Positions 6,336 to 14,415 of a stretch of 34,261 nucleotides of DNA are shown here, in pieces. Below the pieces are notes generated by a model. The model had not been told where the DNA came from. It did no database searches and worked only from the letters and a program-made list of their open reading frames with translations. The DNA lies in the NCBI GenBank assembly GCA_018830585.1, contig JAHJSD010000013.1:1-34261 (forward strand), given 5' to 3'. The stretch comes from Patescibacteria group bacterium. GTDB taxonomy: Bacteria; Patescibacteriota; Microgenomatia; UBA12405; JAHJSD01. Position 1 is the stretch's first letter, and the number at the start of each line of letters is the position of its first letter. The translations under genes were made by a program, and so were the position numbers.

Positions 6336-6608
6336 ATGACAAAAAGAGAATTAATAGAAGTTTTAGCAAAGAAAACCAAACTTACTAAAAGGGCGGCTAA
6401 AGAGATAGTTGAAGCCTTTTTGGCGGAGATAGGCAAAGCTCTTTCCCGCGGTGAAAAGGTTAAACTTTCAGGTTTTGGTGTCTTTTTCACCAAACTTTTC
6501 AAGAAAAAAATGGTTTCGCCGATTGGCGGCGGAAAAAAGAAATCAATCAGTTCTCGTAGAATGCCCAGATTTACTCCGGGAACAGCTCTAAAAAGAGCGG
6601 TAAGATAA
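6336..6608 (+). CDS. HU/IHF-family DNA-binding protein
   Basis: The 90-residue length is that of the HU family. The N-terminal helical dimer part (MTKRELIEVLAKKTKLTKRAAKEIVEAFLAEIGKAL) and the GEKVKLSGFGVFF turn are clear, followed by the beta arm and the C-terminal helix TPGTALKRAVR. The arm is altered: the usual RNPxTG tip region reads IGGGKKKSISSRRMPRF, so no RNPxTG is present and the DNA-intercalating Pro is not obvious. It likely compacts and bends chromosomal DNA. A strong Shine-Dalgarno site (AAAGGAGGTG) sits upstream and a hairpin follows the gene. Confidence 0.9.
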   Translation: MTKRELIEVLAKKTKLTKRAAKEIVEAFLAEIGKALSRGEKVKLSGFGVFFTKLFKKKMVSPIGGGKKKSISSRRMPRFTPGTALKRAVR

Positions 6609-6625
6609 AACATTTTTTAGGATAA

Positions 6626-6664
6626 ACTCAAGAGACCCCGATTTTTAAGATCGGGTTCTTGAGT
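6626..6664 (+). terminator. Hairpin terminator after the HU gene
   Basis: A stem of ACTCAAG/CTTGAGT outside and CCCGAT/ATCGGG inside closes a small T-rich loop. No strong T tract follows, so it may act weakly or mainly as an mRNA 3' end. Confidence 0.5.
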
Positions 6665-6684
6665 ATTCGGATTGTTTACTACTG

Positions 6685-7668
6685 ATGAGTCTAATCATTG
6701 CTTCTAATTTAAAAAAATACTATCGGGTTTACCACAAAGAACCGGGGCTTAAAGGATCGCTAAAATCGCTTTTTGCCAGAGAGTATCGGCAGCTAAAAGC
6801 GTTAGATGGAGTTAACTTTAAAATTAACCAGGGTGAGCTGATTGGTTTTATTGGTCCCAACGGCGCCGGGAAAACCACTACCTTAAAATGCCTCTCCGGA
6901 TTGCTTTGTCCGGACGATGGTTTTGTTTCCGTTTTAGGCTTTAACCCCTGGCAGAGAAAAGCGGAGTTTTTAAAACAAATCGCTTTTGTGATGGGGCAGA
7001 AGAATTTGCTTTGGTGGGATCTACCTCCGATAGAAACATTTTTACTCAATAAAGAAATTTACGCCATTCCTAAAAAGGACTTTGACAGCGCCCTTAAAGA
7101 ATTGGTAGACCTTTTGTCTGTGGAAGACATTCTTGGGGTGCCAACCAGAAAATTATCTTTAGGAGAGAGAATGAAATGTGAATTAATTGCCGCCTTACTT
7201 CATAAGCCCAAAGTTTTGTTTTTGGATGAGCCGACGATTGGTCTTGACGTGGTAATGCAGAAAAAAATCAGAGATTTTATTAAAAACTACAACCAAAAAT
7301 ATCAAGCGGCGATAATTCTTACTTCTCACTATATGGGCGATGTCCAGGAGCTGGCCAAAAGAGTAATTATTATCAATAAAGGAGTGATTGTTTTCGATGG
7401 ACAGCTGAGTGAAATTGTTAAAAAATACGCCGATCACAAGCTGATCTCAGTAGTTTTTTCCGAAAAGGTTCTTAAAAAGGATCTTAGAAGGATAGGCAAG
7501 ATTAAAGAGTTTGCTTTTCCGAAAGTTGTTTTGACGGTGAAAAAAAATCTTGCTTCTTTGGCCGCTTCGGAACTTTTGAAAAGTTTTCCGATCGAGGATT
7601 TAAACATTGAAGAGCCGGCGATCGAAGAAATTATCAGAGAGCTTTTTACCGGCAAGGATTATGCATGA
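6685..7668 (+). CDS. ABC-2 exporter ATP-binding protein
   Basis: This is the ATPase of a three-gene exporter. In the 327-residue sequence Walker A is GPNGAGKTT (57-65), the Q-loop Gln is near 105, the signature is LSLGE (157-161), Walker B is VLFLDE (177-182) with DEPTIGLD, and the switch His is in TSHYMGD. The extra N-terminal YHKEPGLKGSLKSLFAREYRQ stretch before the first strand and the C-terminal extension (about 245-327) are typical of the subgroup that pairs with two DUF990-type permeases. Substrate is not evident. The stop overlaps the first permease start (ATGA). Confidence 0.9.
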   Translation: MSLIIASNLKKYYRVYHKEPGLKGSLKSLFAREYRQLKALDGVNFKINQGELIGFIGPNGAGKTTTLKCLSGLLCPDDGFVSVLGFNPWQRKAEFLKQIAFVMGQKNLLWWDLPPIETFLLNKEIYAIPKKDFDSALKELVDLLSVEDILGVPTRKLSLGERMKCELIAALLHKPKVLFLDEPTIGLDVVMQKKIRDFIKNYNQKYQAAIILTSHYMGDVQELAKRVIIINKGVIVFDGQLSEIVKKYADHKLISVVFSEKVLKKDLRRIGKIKEFAFPKVVLTVKKNLASLAASELLKSFPIEDLNIEEPAIEEIIRELFTGKDYA

Positions 7669-8447
7669 AAAAATATTTGGCTATAGCCAGGTTGAGTCTT
7701 CAGGAAGATTTAGTCTATCGGAGTAACTTCTTTTTTTATTTTTGGGATCAGACGCTTTCTTTTTTAGTCCAGGTTTTGCTCTGGACAATTGTTTTTAAAG
7801 AATCCGACTCGATCGCCGGCTTTGATTTCAACGGCATTATTCAGTATTTTGTTATTGTCAGACTGATTCAGATTTTCACGGTTAGCAGAATAGCTTATGT
7901 TTTAGGAGACTTAATTATCAGCGGAGGCCTGTCCCGCTTTTTGATTCGCCCCTGGTCGTTTTTTTGGGCGATGTTTTCAAGACAATTGGGCAAGAAAATT
8001 TACCGTTTTTTTTACTTTTCCTTGGTAATTGCCGCTTTGTATTTTTTCGGTTTTGTCCAGCTTAGCTTGGTTAAAATTCTGATTTTCTTGGTAATGTTAG
8101 TCAATGTTTCGCTGCTTAGTTTTCTTTATAGCTTTAATTTGGGAGCCTTGGCTTTCTGGGCTACCAATATCACTTCATTAATTTGGTTTTTTCAGCAAGC
8201 GGCCGATTTTCTCGGTGGAGGCTGGTTGCCGGCCTCTTTTTTCCCGGTCTGGACTCTTTGGTTAATTAAAAAACTTCCTTTTTACCTTGCCTTAGGCTTT
8301 CCGGCAGAATTTTTTCAGGGTAAAATGGAGCCGGGCGGTGTATTGATTGGAATAGGCCAGCAACTGATTTGGATTTTCATTTTTTTCTTTTTAACTGCTT
8401 TAATTTGGGGTAAGGGGGTAAAGCAATATGAAGCAGTGGGTAATTGA
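7665..8447 (+). CDS. ABC-2 type permease, first subunit (DUF990-like)
   Basis: This integral membrane protein of 260 residues has about six hydrophobic segments and a short cytoplasmic N-terminus (MKKYLAIARLSLQEDLVYRSNFFF). That opening, with a Tyr-Arg pair before the first membrane segment, and the SGGLSRFLIRPWSFFW loop match the ABC-2 permease group in which two related permeases pair with one ATPase. The start overlaps the ATPase stop by 4 bases and the end overlaps the second permease by 20 bases, so the three products are probably made and assembled together. Confidence 0.82.
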   Translation: MKKYLAIARLSLQEDLVYRSNFFFYFWDQTLSFLVQVLLWTIVFKESDSIAGFDFNGIIQYFVIVRLIQIFTVSRIAYVLGDLIISGGLSRFLIRPWSFFWAMFSRQLGKKIYRFFYFSLVIAALYFFGFVQLSLVKILIFLVMLVNVSLLSFLYSFNLGALAFWATNITSLIWFFQQAADFLGGGWLPASFFPVWTLWLIKKLPFYLALGFPAEFFQGKMEPGGVLIGIGQQLIWIFIFFFLTALIWGKGVKQYEAVGN

Positions 8448-9249
8448 AGCTAAAAATGATTGGCTTCATTCCTTTATGGTTTATTTGGTTTGGGCTCGGA
8501 TGATCTGGCTAAGGCAGTTAGCTTACCGTTTTAACTCTTTTTTCAGTTCTTTGGGTTCAATTTTTTGGCTTGCCGGGAGCCTGCTGACGCTTAATCTTAT
8601 TTTCGGAAAGGTTCATTCTTTGGCCGGCTGGGATTGGCAGAGTATGCTGGTTCTCTATGGCGTTTATAACCTCTGGTGGGGGATAATGGTTGCTTTTTTT
8701 AATGGTGGTTTGGCCATTAGCTCGCGGGTTAGAATGGGTTCGTTGGATAAAATTATGCTTTGGCCGGGAAAAGTCTTTTTTTACGCCTCGATGAAGTTCG
8801 AGCCCGAGCTTTTAACTCACTTTTTATTTGGACTGATAGTTTTGATCGCCGCGCTAATCAGGTCCGGTTTATCAATTTCAATCTCCAACCTTGGTCCTTT
8901 TATTATTTTAATGATTAATAGCTGGCTGTTGATTTTCTTTATCTCCGTTATTTTTGGTGCCACCGCTTTTTGGTTTATTGAAAATTCACATCTGACTAAT
9001 TTGTTTTGGGTTTGGGAGTCATTGGCGAAATATCCCCGTCAGTTTTTTATCCATTATAAATTGCTTTATTTAGCCGTCTATACTATTTTACCGGTTGTTT
9101 TCATCGCCGTCGTACCGGCCGAAGTCCTTTTGAGTAGGTCCAACTGGTTTTTGGTCGCTGGGTCTTTTTTAGTCACCCTGATAGCGGCTTTTTTGGCAAA
9201 AACCATTTGGCGCTTGGGTTTAAAAAGATATTCGGGAGTTTCCATCTAA
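8428..9249 (+). CDS. ABC-2 type permease, second subunit
   Basis: The 273-residue protein has about six membrane segments and is a sequence relative of the preceding permease. It shares the RQLAYRFNSFFSSLGSIFWL opening, and its RMGSLDKIMLWPGKVFFYASMKFEPELLTH loop matches the RFLIRP loop of its partner. It would form the heterodimeric channel with the first permease. The start at 8428 lies inside the upstream gene, so translation is coupled. miaA begins one base after its stop. Confidence 0.8.
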   Translation: MKQWVIEAKNDWLHSFMVYLVWARMIWLRQLAYRFNSFFSSLGSIFWLAGSLLTLNLIFGKVHSLAGWDWQSMLVLYGVYNLWWGIMVAFFNGGLAISSRVRMGSLDKIMLWPGKVFFYASMKFEPELLTHFLFGLIVLIAALIRSGLSISISNLGPFIILMINSWLLIFFISVIFGATAFWFIENSHLTNLFWVWESLAKYPRQFFIHYKLLYLAVYTILPVVFIAVVPAEVLLSRSNWFLVAGSFLVTLIAAFLAKTIWRLGLKRYSGVSI

Positions 9250-9250
9250 G

Positions 9251-10261
9251 ATGAAAAAAGTTTTAGTTATCTGCGGCCCGACGGCTACCGGAAAAACCTC
9301 GGTCGGAATAAGTTTGGCCAAAAAATTTAACGGCGAAATTGTTTCTGCTGATTCCCGGCAGATCTACCAAGGGTTAGATATTGGCACAGGTAAGGACCTT
9401 GATGAAAAATCAAAGTCCAAATATCAAATATCAAAAATAAATACCAAAAATCAAAAGCTCAAGGTTGGCTGGTATCCGATCGATGGTGTTCCGGTTTGGC
9501 TTTTAGACATAGTTTCCCCGAAGGTCCAATTTAATGTTGCCGACTGGCTATCTTGTGCCGATTTGGCAATTGAAGATATTTGGCGCAGAAATAAACTGCC
9601 GATTATTGTTGGCGGCACCGGTTTTTATATTAAAGCTCTGACCGATGATTTGGAAACTTTAGCCATTCCTCCGGACTGGGGATTGAGAAAAAAATTAGAG
9701 AGCCTTTCTTTACCTGAATTGCAGAAAAGGCTAACAGAAGTTAATGCGGAAGCTTTTGAAAAAATGAACTCTTCCGATCAGGCCAACCCAAGAAGGCTGA
9801 TCCGCAAGATAGAAATTAGCCTTGCTAAAAGAAAAAACCTCCTCGTTGCCCTATCGGGGCGAACGTCTTGTACCAGAAGACCAATTCCTCCACGTATTGA
9901 GATAAACTTTTTATCAATAGGGCTAACCGCATCGAGAAAAATAATTTATCAAAAAATAGATTTCCGCGTAAAGGATAGGATTAAAGCGGGTCTTATTGAT
10001 GAGATAAAATCTCTTTTAGAGAAAGGTTTTTCTTGGGCAGATCCCGGAATGGACACCCTTGCTTACAGAGAGTTCCGGCTTTTTGTTGAAGGAGAAGAAA
10101 CTTTTAAACAGGCAACCGAAAGGTGGTTTTTAGATGAATGTCATTATTCTAAAAGGCAGCAGACTTGGTTTAAAAAGCAAAAAGATATTCGCTGGTTTGA
10201 TATTTCCAAAAAGGGGTTCCGGTCTGAAATAGCAAAGCTGGTAGAAAGATGGTATATTTAA
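9251..10261 (+). CDS. miaA: tRNA dimethylallyltransferase MiaA
   Basis: MiaA adds the dimethylallyl group to A37 of tRNAs reading UNN codons. In the 336 residues the P-loop GPTATGKTS (9-17), the DSRQIYQGLDIGTGK motif (34-48), VGGTGFYIKAL and the zinc-finger-like substrate domain with NPRRLIRKIE are clear, and the C-terminus has WFKKQKDIRWFD (usually R-x-x-x-WFRR). An atypical low-complexity stretch (about residues 52-72, SKSKYQISKINTKNQKLK) interrupts the usual DIGTGKP-to-hydrophobic junction. It comes from an A-rich repeat in the DNA (9405-9462) and looks like an in-frame insertion. Near-contiguous with the exporter genes. Confidence 0.93.
   Translation: MKKVLVICGPTATGKTSVGISLAKKFNGEIVSADSRQIYQGLDIGTGKDLDEKSKSKYQISKINTKNQKLKVGWYPIDGVPVWLLDIVSPKVQFNVADWLSCADLAIEDIWRRNKLPIIVGGTGFYIKALTDDLETLAIPPDWGLRKKLESLSLPELQKRLTEVNAEAFEKMNSSDQANPRRLIRKIEISLAKRKNLLVALSGRTSCTRRPIPPRIEINFLSIGLTASRKIIYQKIDFRVKDRIKAGLIDEIKSLLEKGFSWADPGMDTLAYREFRLFVEGEETFKQATERWFLDECHYSKRQQTWFKKQKDIRWFDISKKGFRSEIAKLVERWYI
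9405..9462 (+). repeat. A-rich in-frame repeat insertion inside miaA
   Basis: The stretch is built from near-repeats of AAATATC / AAATACC / AAAAATC units and is unlike the surrounding codons. It keeps the reading frame and adds about 19 Lys/Ser/Gln/Ile-rich residues on the surface side of the first domain. Confidence 0.55.
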
Positions 10262-10276
10262 GAAGAAACACTTTCT

Positions 10277-11278
10277 ATGGCTATGGCAAAAGAAATTAAG
10301 AAAGTTGAAATTTCCAGAAAGACGATTATCTTTCTGGCTCTTTTTTTGACTTTAATCTGGTTTTTATACCAGATAAAAGATATCTTGTTGGCCCTTTTTA
10401 TTTCCCTGATTTTGGTAGGCGCCCTTAACCCGTTGGTAACCAGGTTGGAAAAAAAAGGAGTGGCCCGCTGGTCGGCGATTTTCTTTTTTTACTCTCTGAT
10501 ATTGATAGTCTTGCTTTTAGCAATTGCCGGGTTGGTTCCTCCTTTAGTGGAGCAAACCGGGCTTTTGGTCCAGGCGATAACCAATCTTTCCGGCAAACTT
10601 TCGTTTTTGGGGCTGTCTTCCGAAATCTTGCAGTCTCAGCTTCAGGGTTTAGGTGGCTTGCCCTCTCAGATAGCGAAACTGGTGTTTTCTGTTTTCTCGA
10701 ATATTGCCGCAATTTTAGCTATTTTGATAATCACTTTTTATCTGCTTTTGGAACATAAAAATTTAGACCGTTATCTTTTTTCCGTTTTCGGCTCTAAAGG
10801 AAAAGACAGGGCCAAAGCGGTTGTCGAGAAGTTAGAAGAAAAAATGGGCAGCTGGGTTCGGGCTCAACTGCTTTTAATGACCATCATTGGTTTGCTCTCC
10901 TATTTGGGCTTTAAACTTTTGGGATTGAAGTTCGCTCTCCCGTTAGCGATTCTGGCAGGTTTTTTAGAACTGGTACCCAACATCGGTCCGACAATCGCTG
11001 CCATTCCGGCTATTTTGGTTGGTTTGATGGTTTCTCCTCTGATAGCCTTTTTGACCTTAGCCTGGTGTCTCATTATCCAGCAATTGGAAAACAGCCTGAT
11101 TGTTCCGAAATTGATGCAAAAATCTGTCGGCGTCAATCCCTTAATAACGATTCTGTCCTTGGCAATCGGTTTTAAGTTGGCCGGAATTAAGGGCGCTGTT
11201 TTGGCAGTGCCGATCTATTTGATGGTGGAGACCTTTTGGTTAGAGCGGAAGTTTTTTAAAAAAACCAAAGGTGAGTAA
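10277..11278 (+). CDS. AI-2E family permease
   Basis: The 333-residue membrane protein has about eight hydrophobic segments: two at the N-terminus, a soluble-looking middle (about 85-135), then a cluster from about 140. Family marks include ISLILVGALNPLVTRLEKKGVARW near the N-terminus and LELVPNIGPTIAAIPAILVGL plus QQLENSLIVPKLM in the C-terminal half. Members export AI-2 or act as ion/proton antiporters; the substrate here is not evident. The final codons overlap the 3' end of rnpB on the opposite strand. Confidence 0.88.
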   Translation: MAMAKEIKKVEISRKTIIFLALFLTLIWFLYQIKDILLALFISLILVGALNPLVTRLEKKGVARWSAIFFFYSLILIVLLLAIAGLVPPLVEQTGLLVQAITNLSGKLSFLGLSSEILQSQLQGLGGLPSQIAKLVFSVFSNIAAILAILIITFYLLLEHKNLDRYLFSVFGSKGKDRAKAVVEKLEEKMGSWVRAQLLLMTIIGLLSYLGFKLLGLKFALPLAILAGFLELVPNIGPTIAAIPAILVGLMVSPLIAFLTLAWCLIIQQLENSLIVPKLMQKSVGVNPLITILSLAIGFKLAGIKGAVLAVPIYLMVETFWLERKFFKKTKGE

Positions 11279-11609
11279 GCCAGATTCTGTTCTTCCGAAT
11301 CTTCAAAGAAACCCGGAATAAGTTCATCTATCTAATGCTCTCTACCTGGCGCTTTCCCCAAAATTTTAGGGGTAGAGGGAGGCTCTCGGCGCCTTTTTGA
11401 GATTGCTCAAGGGAGGGTTGCCCGTTTCACTTCATCTACCTAAGCGTTTAAGCTTTTGGCAGAATCTTCGTCACTGTGGCCCTATCTCTTCCCGGCTTTA
11501 CGTCGGGAGTTCCGTCTTGCGTTGGAACACCTTTGCCTCCGTGAGTCTGGACTTTCCTACCCACCAAAAGCTTACGCATTTAGGCGGGTCGAACTTCCTG
11601 ACCTTTGGT
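11264..11609 (-). ncRNA. rnpB: RNase P RNA (bacterial class A)
   Basis: Reading the minus strand gives all universal cores: GGAAAGTCCAGACTC near the 5' end, CACAGTGACGAA, GTGAAACGGGCAACCC, AGATAGATGA and ACAGAATCTGGCTTA near the 3' end. The P1 helix pairs perfectly (ACCAAAGGT at the 5' end, ACCTTTGGT at the 3' end), which fixes the ends at about 11609 and 11264. The core GTCCAGACTC and the CAGAATCTGG end co-vary from the more common GTCCGGGCTC/CAGAACCCGG. The 3' 15 bases overlap the end of the convergent AI-2E gene. Confidence 0.96.
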
Positions 11610-11615
11610 GATCTG

Positions 11616-11644
11616 ATTATACTACAGTTATAGGATATCTTCAA
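11616..11644 (-). promoter_or_regulatory. rnpB promoter
   Basis: TTGAAG (11644-11639) and TATAAT (11621-11616) are 17 bases apart on the minus strand. The expected start, about 7 bases on, coincides with the first base of the RNase P P1 helix. Confidence 0.82.
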
Positions 11645-12122
11645 GATTCAGTTTTCCCGTTCAAACCCGACTAATCACTCTTCTTCGATTTCGGAACAAG
11701 GGTTCTCTATTATTAACATTTCTCCATCGGGTCCGGTAAGAAGTAATGTATCACACACCGATCACACACCAGGTGTGTGTTAGGTTGACACATCGGGAAT
11801 TGTTTCCAAAATACCCCGCGCCAGGGCGGGAAAGTGTATTTTATTCTTCGAGCAACGTCGAGAAGAATTTGTTAAATAAATTCGATCCTGGAAACGAAAG
11901 ACTTAAAACGATCCAGGATCGTGACCTCTTTATTTTCTCTGTTACCCCGAGCTTTTCCCTGCCACCTTGACCCCCTATTTCCCCTGTCGCCCTGATCTTC
12001 CCTTTCCGCCATTTCTCGCCTCGCTGGGCGGTTGAAGCGGGCCGGCAGGAGTGAAGTACCGTAAGGCTTTAGCCAGTGGTATTTCATTTCACCAGTTTCA
12101 AACCCTCTTTCTTCACCGGAAA
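11645..12122 (+). repeat. Intergenic composite repeat before comM
   Basis: No gene is supported. The region carries the modular repeat in order: palindrome CACACACC/GGTGTGTG with TAGGTTGACACATCGGGAATT (11762-11801), a CTTCGAG...GTCGAGAAG stem with AATTTGTTAAAT (about 11845-11880), then GATCCTGG...CCAGGATCGTGA (11884-11932). 11970-12012 is a CCCCCTATTTCCC / CCCTTTCC module shared with 33926-33980, and 12012-12040 is a CCTCGCT...GCGGTTGAAGCG stem shared with 14187, 23578 and 25356. Short frames here are repeat translations. Confidence 0.75.
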
Positions 12123-12131
12123 TGGTATAAA
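12123..12131 (+). promoter_or_regulatory. Extended -10 promoter of comM
   Basis: TGGTATAAA ends 15 bases before the comM ATG. Only a weak AGGA lies between them, so the leader would be less than 10 bases. Confidence 0.55.
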
Positions 12132-12146
12132 TAAAGCAGGAAAATC

Positions 12147-13688
12147 ATGCTTGCCAAAATTTATTCCGTTGCCAATAAAGGTTTAGAAACGATAAAGATA
12201 GAGGTTGAAGTGGATGTGGCAAAGAAAGGCTTTCCCAGTCTTCAGATTGTCGGTTTGCCCAGCAAAGCGGTTGAAGAAGCCAAAGAAAGGGTCAGAACGG
12301 CGATCGTTAACTCCGGAATCGATTTTCCCAGCCGGTCAAAAGTAATTATCAATCTTGCTCCGGCAGATGTAGTCAAGGAGGGTTCCTGTTATGATTTACC
12401 GATTGCCTTAGCTGTCTTATTGGCTTCCGGTCAGATAAGAAACGACCCATTGTTGTTTAAAGAAAGTTTGTTTTATGGCGAACTCTCCTTGGACGGCAGC
12501 CTAAGACACACCAAGGGGGTTTTTCTTTTAGCCGCTTTTGCCAAAGATGAAAATTTTAAAAATATTTTTGTCCCTCCGGATTCTGCCAACGAAGCCGCTT
12601 GTTTAAGCAAGCCAATAGTTTACCCGGTTTTTTCTTTGACTAAATTGTTGGTTCACCTAACCGGTCTTGAAAAAATAAGACCGCTTAAAAAAGTATCGGT
12701 TTCGCAGCTGCTTAAAAATCCGGAATCGGAATTTGATATGGCCGACGTTGTTGGTCAATATCAGGCCAAAAGAGCTTTGGAAATTGCCGCCGCCGGCGAT
12801 CACAATGTTTTTATGAAAGGGCCTCCGGGGTCAGGTAAAACTATGTTAGCCCGGGCAATGACCGGAATAATGCCCCCTTTAACAGAAGAGGCATCTTTAG
12901 AAGTGACCAAAATTTATTCTTTAACCGGGAACCTCAAGCCGGGCGAGTTTATTGTTAAAGAAAGACCTTTCAGGGCGCCCCACCATACTATCAGCCGGGT
13001 CGGCCTGATTGGCGGCGGCAGTAAACTGCAACCCGGAGAAGTAAGCATGGCCCACCGGGGAATTTTATTTTTGGACGAAATTTCCGAATTTCCAAGGAGT
13101 GTCATCGAGTCTTTGCGCCAGCCGATAGAAGACCGCCGGGTGACAATCAGCCGGGCTTTGGGAACGGCCACTTTTCCGTCTACCTTCTTAATGGTGGCGG
13201 CCAGCAACCCTTGTCCCTGCGGCTTCTTGGGTCACCCTGAGAAAGCCTGCCGCTGTTTGCCCGGAGACATTGCCCGCTACCGGCGGAAAATATCCGGACC
13301 GATTTTAGACCGGATCGACATTCATATCGAGGTTCCGGCCGTGCCGGCGGGGAAACTGACGGACAAAAATAATTTTAGCGAGTCTTCGGCTTTGATCAGA
13401 AAGAGAGTTATCTTTGCCAGGGAAAGACAGAAAAAGCGGTTTAAAGATACCAATCTCATATCCAATGGTGAAATGAGGACCGAAGAAATCAAGCGGTATT
13501 GTCCTTTAAACACCGATTGTCTTAACCTTTTGCGCCAGGCGGTTTCGCAGAGCAACCTTTCCGCCCGGGCCTATTTTAAGATAATCAAAATTGCCCGTAC
13601 TATTGCCGATTTATCCAACGAGGAAGAAATAAAAATTGCCCATTTGGCAGAAGCTCTGCAGTATCGGCCAAAAGAAGACGACTATTGA
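12147..13688 (+). CDS. comM: ComM/YifB-type AAA+ ATPase (Mg-chelatase-like)
   Basis: The 513-residue protein has the full ComM layout. An N-terminal Lon-protease-like S5 fold domain (about 1-170, with GLPSKAVEEAKERVRTAI and PADVVKEGSCYDLPIALAVL) precedes an AAA+ core with Walker A GPPGSGKT (225-232), Walker B ILFLDEISEF and the insert ASNPCPCGFLGHPEKACRC holding four Cys. The C-terminal part carries LSARAYFKIIKIARTIADLS. ComM is a hexameric helicase that promotes branch migration during integration of incoming DNA in natural transformation. No DNA-uptake genes are in the window. Confidence 0.95.
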   Translation: MLAKIYSVANKGLETIKIEVEVDVAKKGFPSLQIVGLPSKAVEEAKERVRTAIVNSGIDFPSRSKVIINLAPADVVKEGSCYDLPIALAVLLASGQIRNDPLLFKESLFYGELSLDGSLRHTKGVFLLAAFAKDENFKNIFVPPDSANEAACLSKPIVYPVFSLTKLLVHLTGLEKIRPLKKVSVSQLLKNPESEFDMADVVGQYQAKRALEIAAAGDHNVFMKGPPGSGKTMLARAMTGIMPPLTEEASLEVTKIYSLTGNLKPGEFIVKERPFRAPHHTISRVGLIGGGSKLQPGEVSMAHRGILFLDEISEFPRSVIESLRQPIEDRRVTISRALGTATFPSTFLMVAASNPCPCGFLGHPEKACRCLPGDIARYRRKISGPILDRIDIHIEVPAVPAGKLTDKNNFSESSALIRKRVIFARERQKKRFKDTNLISNGEMRTEEIKRYCPLNTDCLNLLRQAVSQSNLSARAYFKIIKIARTIADLSNEEEIKIAHLAEALQYRPKEDDY

Positions 13689-13748
13689 TTTAAATATTTA
13701 TCATTTCTTGTGCCGTCCAGCCTATTTTTTTGGCCGGAAACCGATTAA

Positions 13749-13790
13749 GAAAACCCCCCCGTTTCTTAGTTCGGAAAAAGGGGAGTTTTC
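13749..13790. terminator. Bidirectional terminator between comM and the zinc-ribbon gene
   Basis: Stem GAAAAC-CCCC / GGGG-GTTTTC with one internal mismatch, flanked by short T-rich runs on both strands. It separates two convergent genes. Confidence 0.65.
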
Positions 13791-13806
13791 TAACCTTCGA
13801 TACTTC

Positions 13807-13956
13807 TTATTTTGCGGAAACAAACTTGAACATTACTGTTCCGCAGTCAGGACACTTGGCTTTTACAAAAGGTCTACCGTTTTTAGCGGTTCCGTGCTCA
13901 CAGCTGGCATCATCGACATCCTTTTTAGCGCGACATTTTACACAGTAGAAAACCAT
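13807..13956 (-). CDS. Short zinc-ribbon protein (DUF5679-like), 49 residues
   Basis: A reading frame of 49 codons begins at an ATG with a strong upstream G-rich Shine-Dalgarno site (AAGGGGGTG) and ends in TAA. The protein starts MVFYCVKCRAKKDV and ends AKCPDCGTVMFKFVSAK, with C5/C8 and C35/C38 forming a four-Cys zinc knuckle pair and a central KNGRPFVKAKCP strand. This pattern matches small DUF5679-type proteins, whose role is unknown to me. It has its own promoter (TTGCAA, 18 bases, TATATT with TG extension) and a terminator. Confidence 0.82.
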   Translation of the reverse strand: MVFYCVKCRAKKDVDDASCEHGTAKNGRPFVKAKCPDCGTVMFKFVSAK

Positions 13957-14001
13957 TCTTACTTTCACCCCCTTCCAAAGCAGGAAAATTCAAGTAGGCA
14001 C

Positions 14002-14031
14002 AATATAACATGGTCCAGGCAGGAATTGCAA
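14002..14031 (-). promoter_or_regulatory. Promoter of the short zinc-ribbon gene
   Basis: On the minus strand TTGCAA (14031-14026), 18 bases, TATATT (14007-14002), with TG one base before the -10 hexamer. Confidence 0.6.
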
Positions 14032-14046
14032 GTGAAGCTCTCTTGA

Positions 14047-14415
14047 GGTAACGTCTGGAGGAAAATTTCCGTTCTCCGTCGTTCTGAACCAATGGTGACG
14101 GAAGGTCTTCCCTCGTCATTCTGGGTGTAGCGAAGAATCCCCTAATCTTCGGGTGATTCTTCTCTAAAAGGGGATCTGTCTGCTCGCCTCGCTAAGCGGT
14201 CGAAGCGAGCCTGTGTCTACGCCACACCCCCGGGGTGACCTGCCTGCCGGCAGGCAGGGCTTTTGGCTCCCCGGGGGTGGGTTAATTCGATCCAGGATCG
14301 TGATGGTCTCTATCGTTCGAGTTCCTCGGCCTGAGCCAAGTTGAATTTTTTTGCGGATCCCCTTTTCAAAAGGAGAGAGGTAGATACTTTGTGACAGTTG
14401 AGGTTATGAGGTTAT
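14047..14415 (+). repeat. Intergenic composite repeat
   Basis: No gene seen. 14114-14145 is a CGTCATTCTG...GAAGAATCCCC copy, 14187-14210 a CCTCGCTAAGCGGTCGAAGCGAG stem, 14223-14280 the paired CACCCCCGGGGTG / CTCCCCGGGGGTGGG palindromes around a GCCTGCCGGCAGGC palindrome, and 14287-14304 the TTCGATCCAGGATCGTGAT end module. Confidence 0.75.

Noticed and set aside
11397..11633. 78-codon frame on the plus strand
   Set aside because: It lies entirely on the complement of RNase P RNA.
11746..11970. Frame reading THQVCVRLTHRELFPKYP
   Set aside because: Translation of a modular repeat copy; the same peptide appears at other copies.
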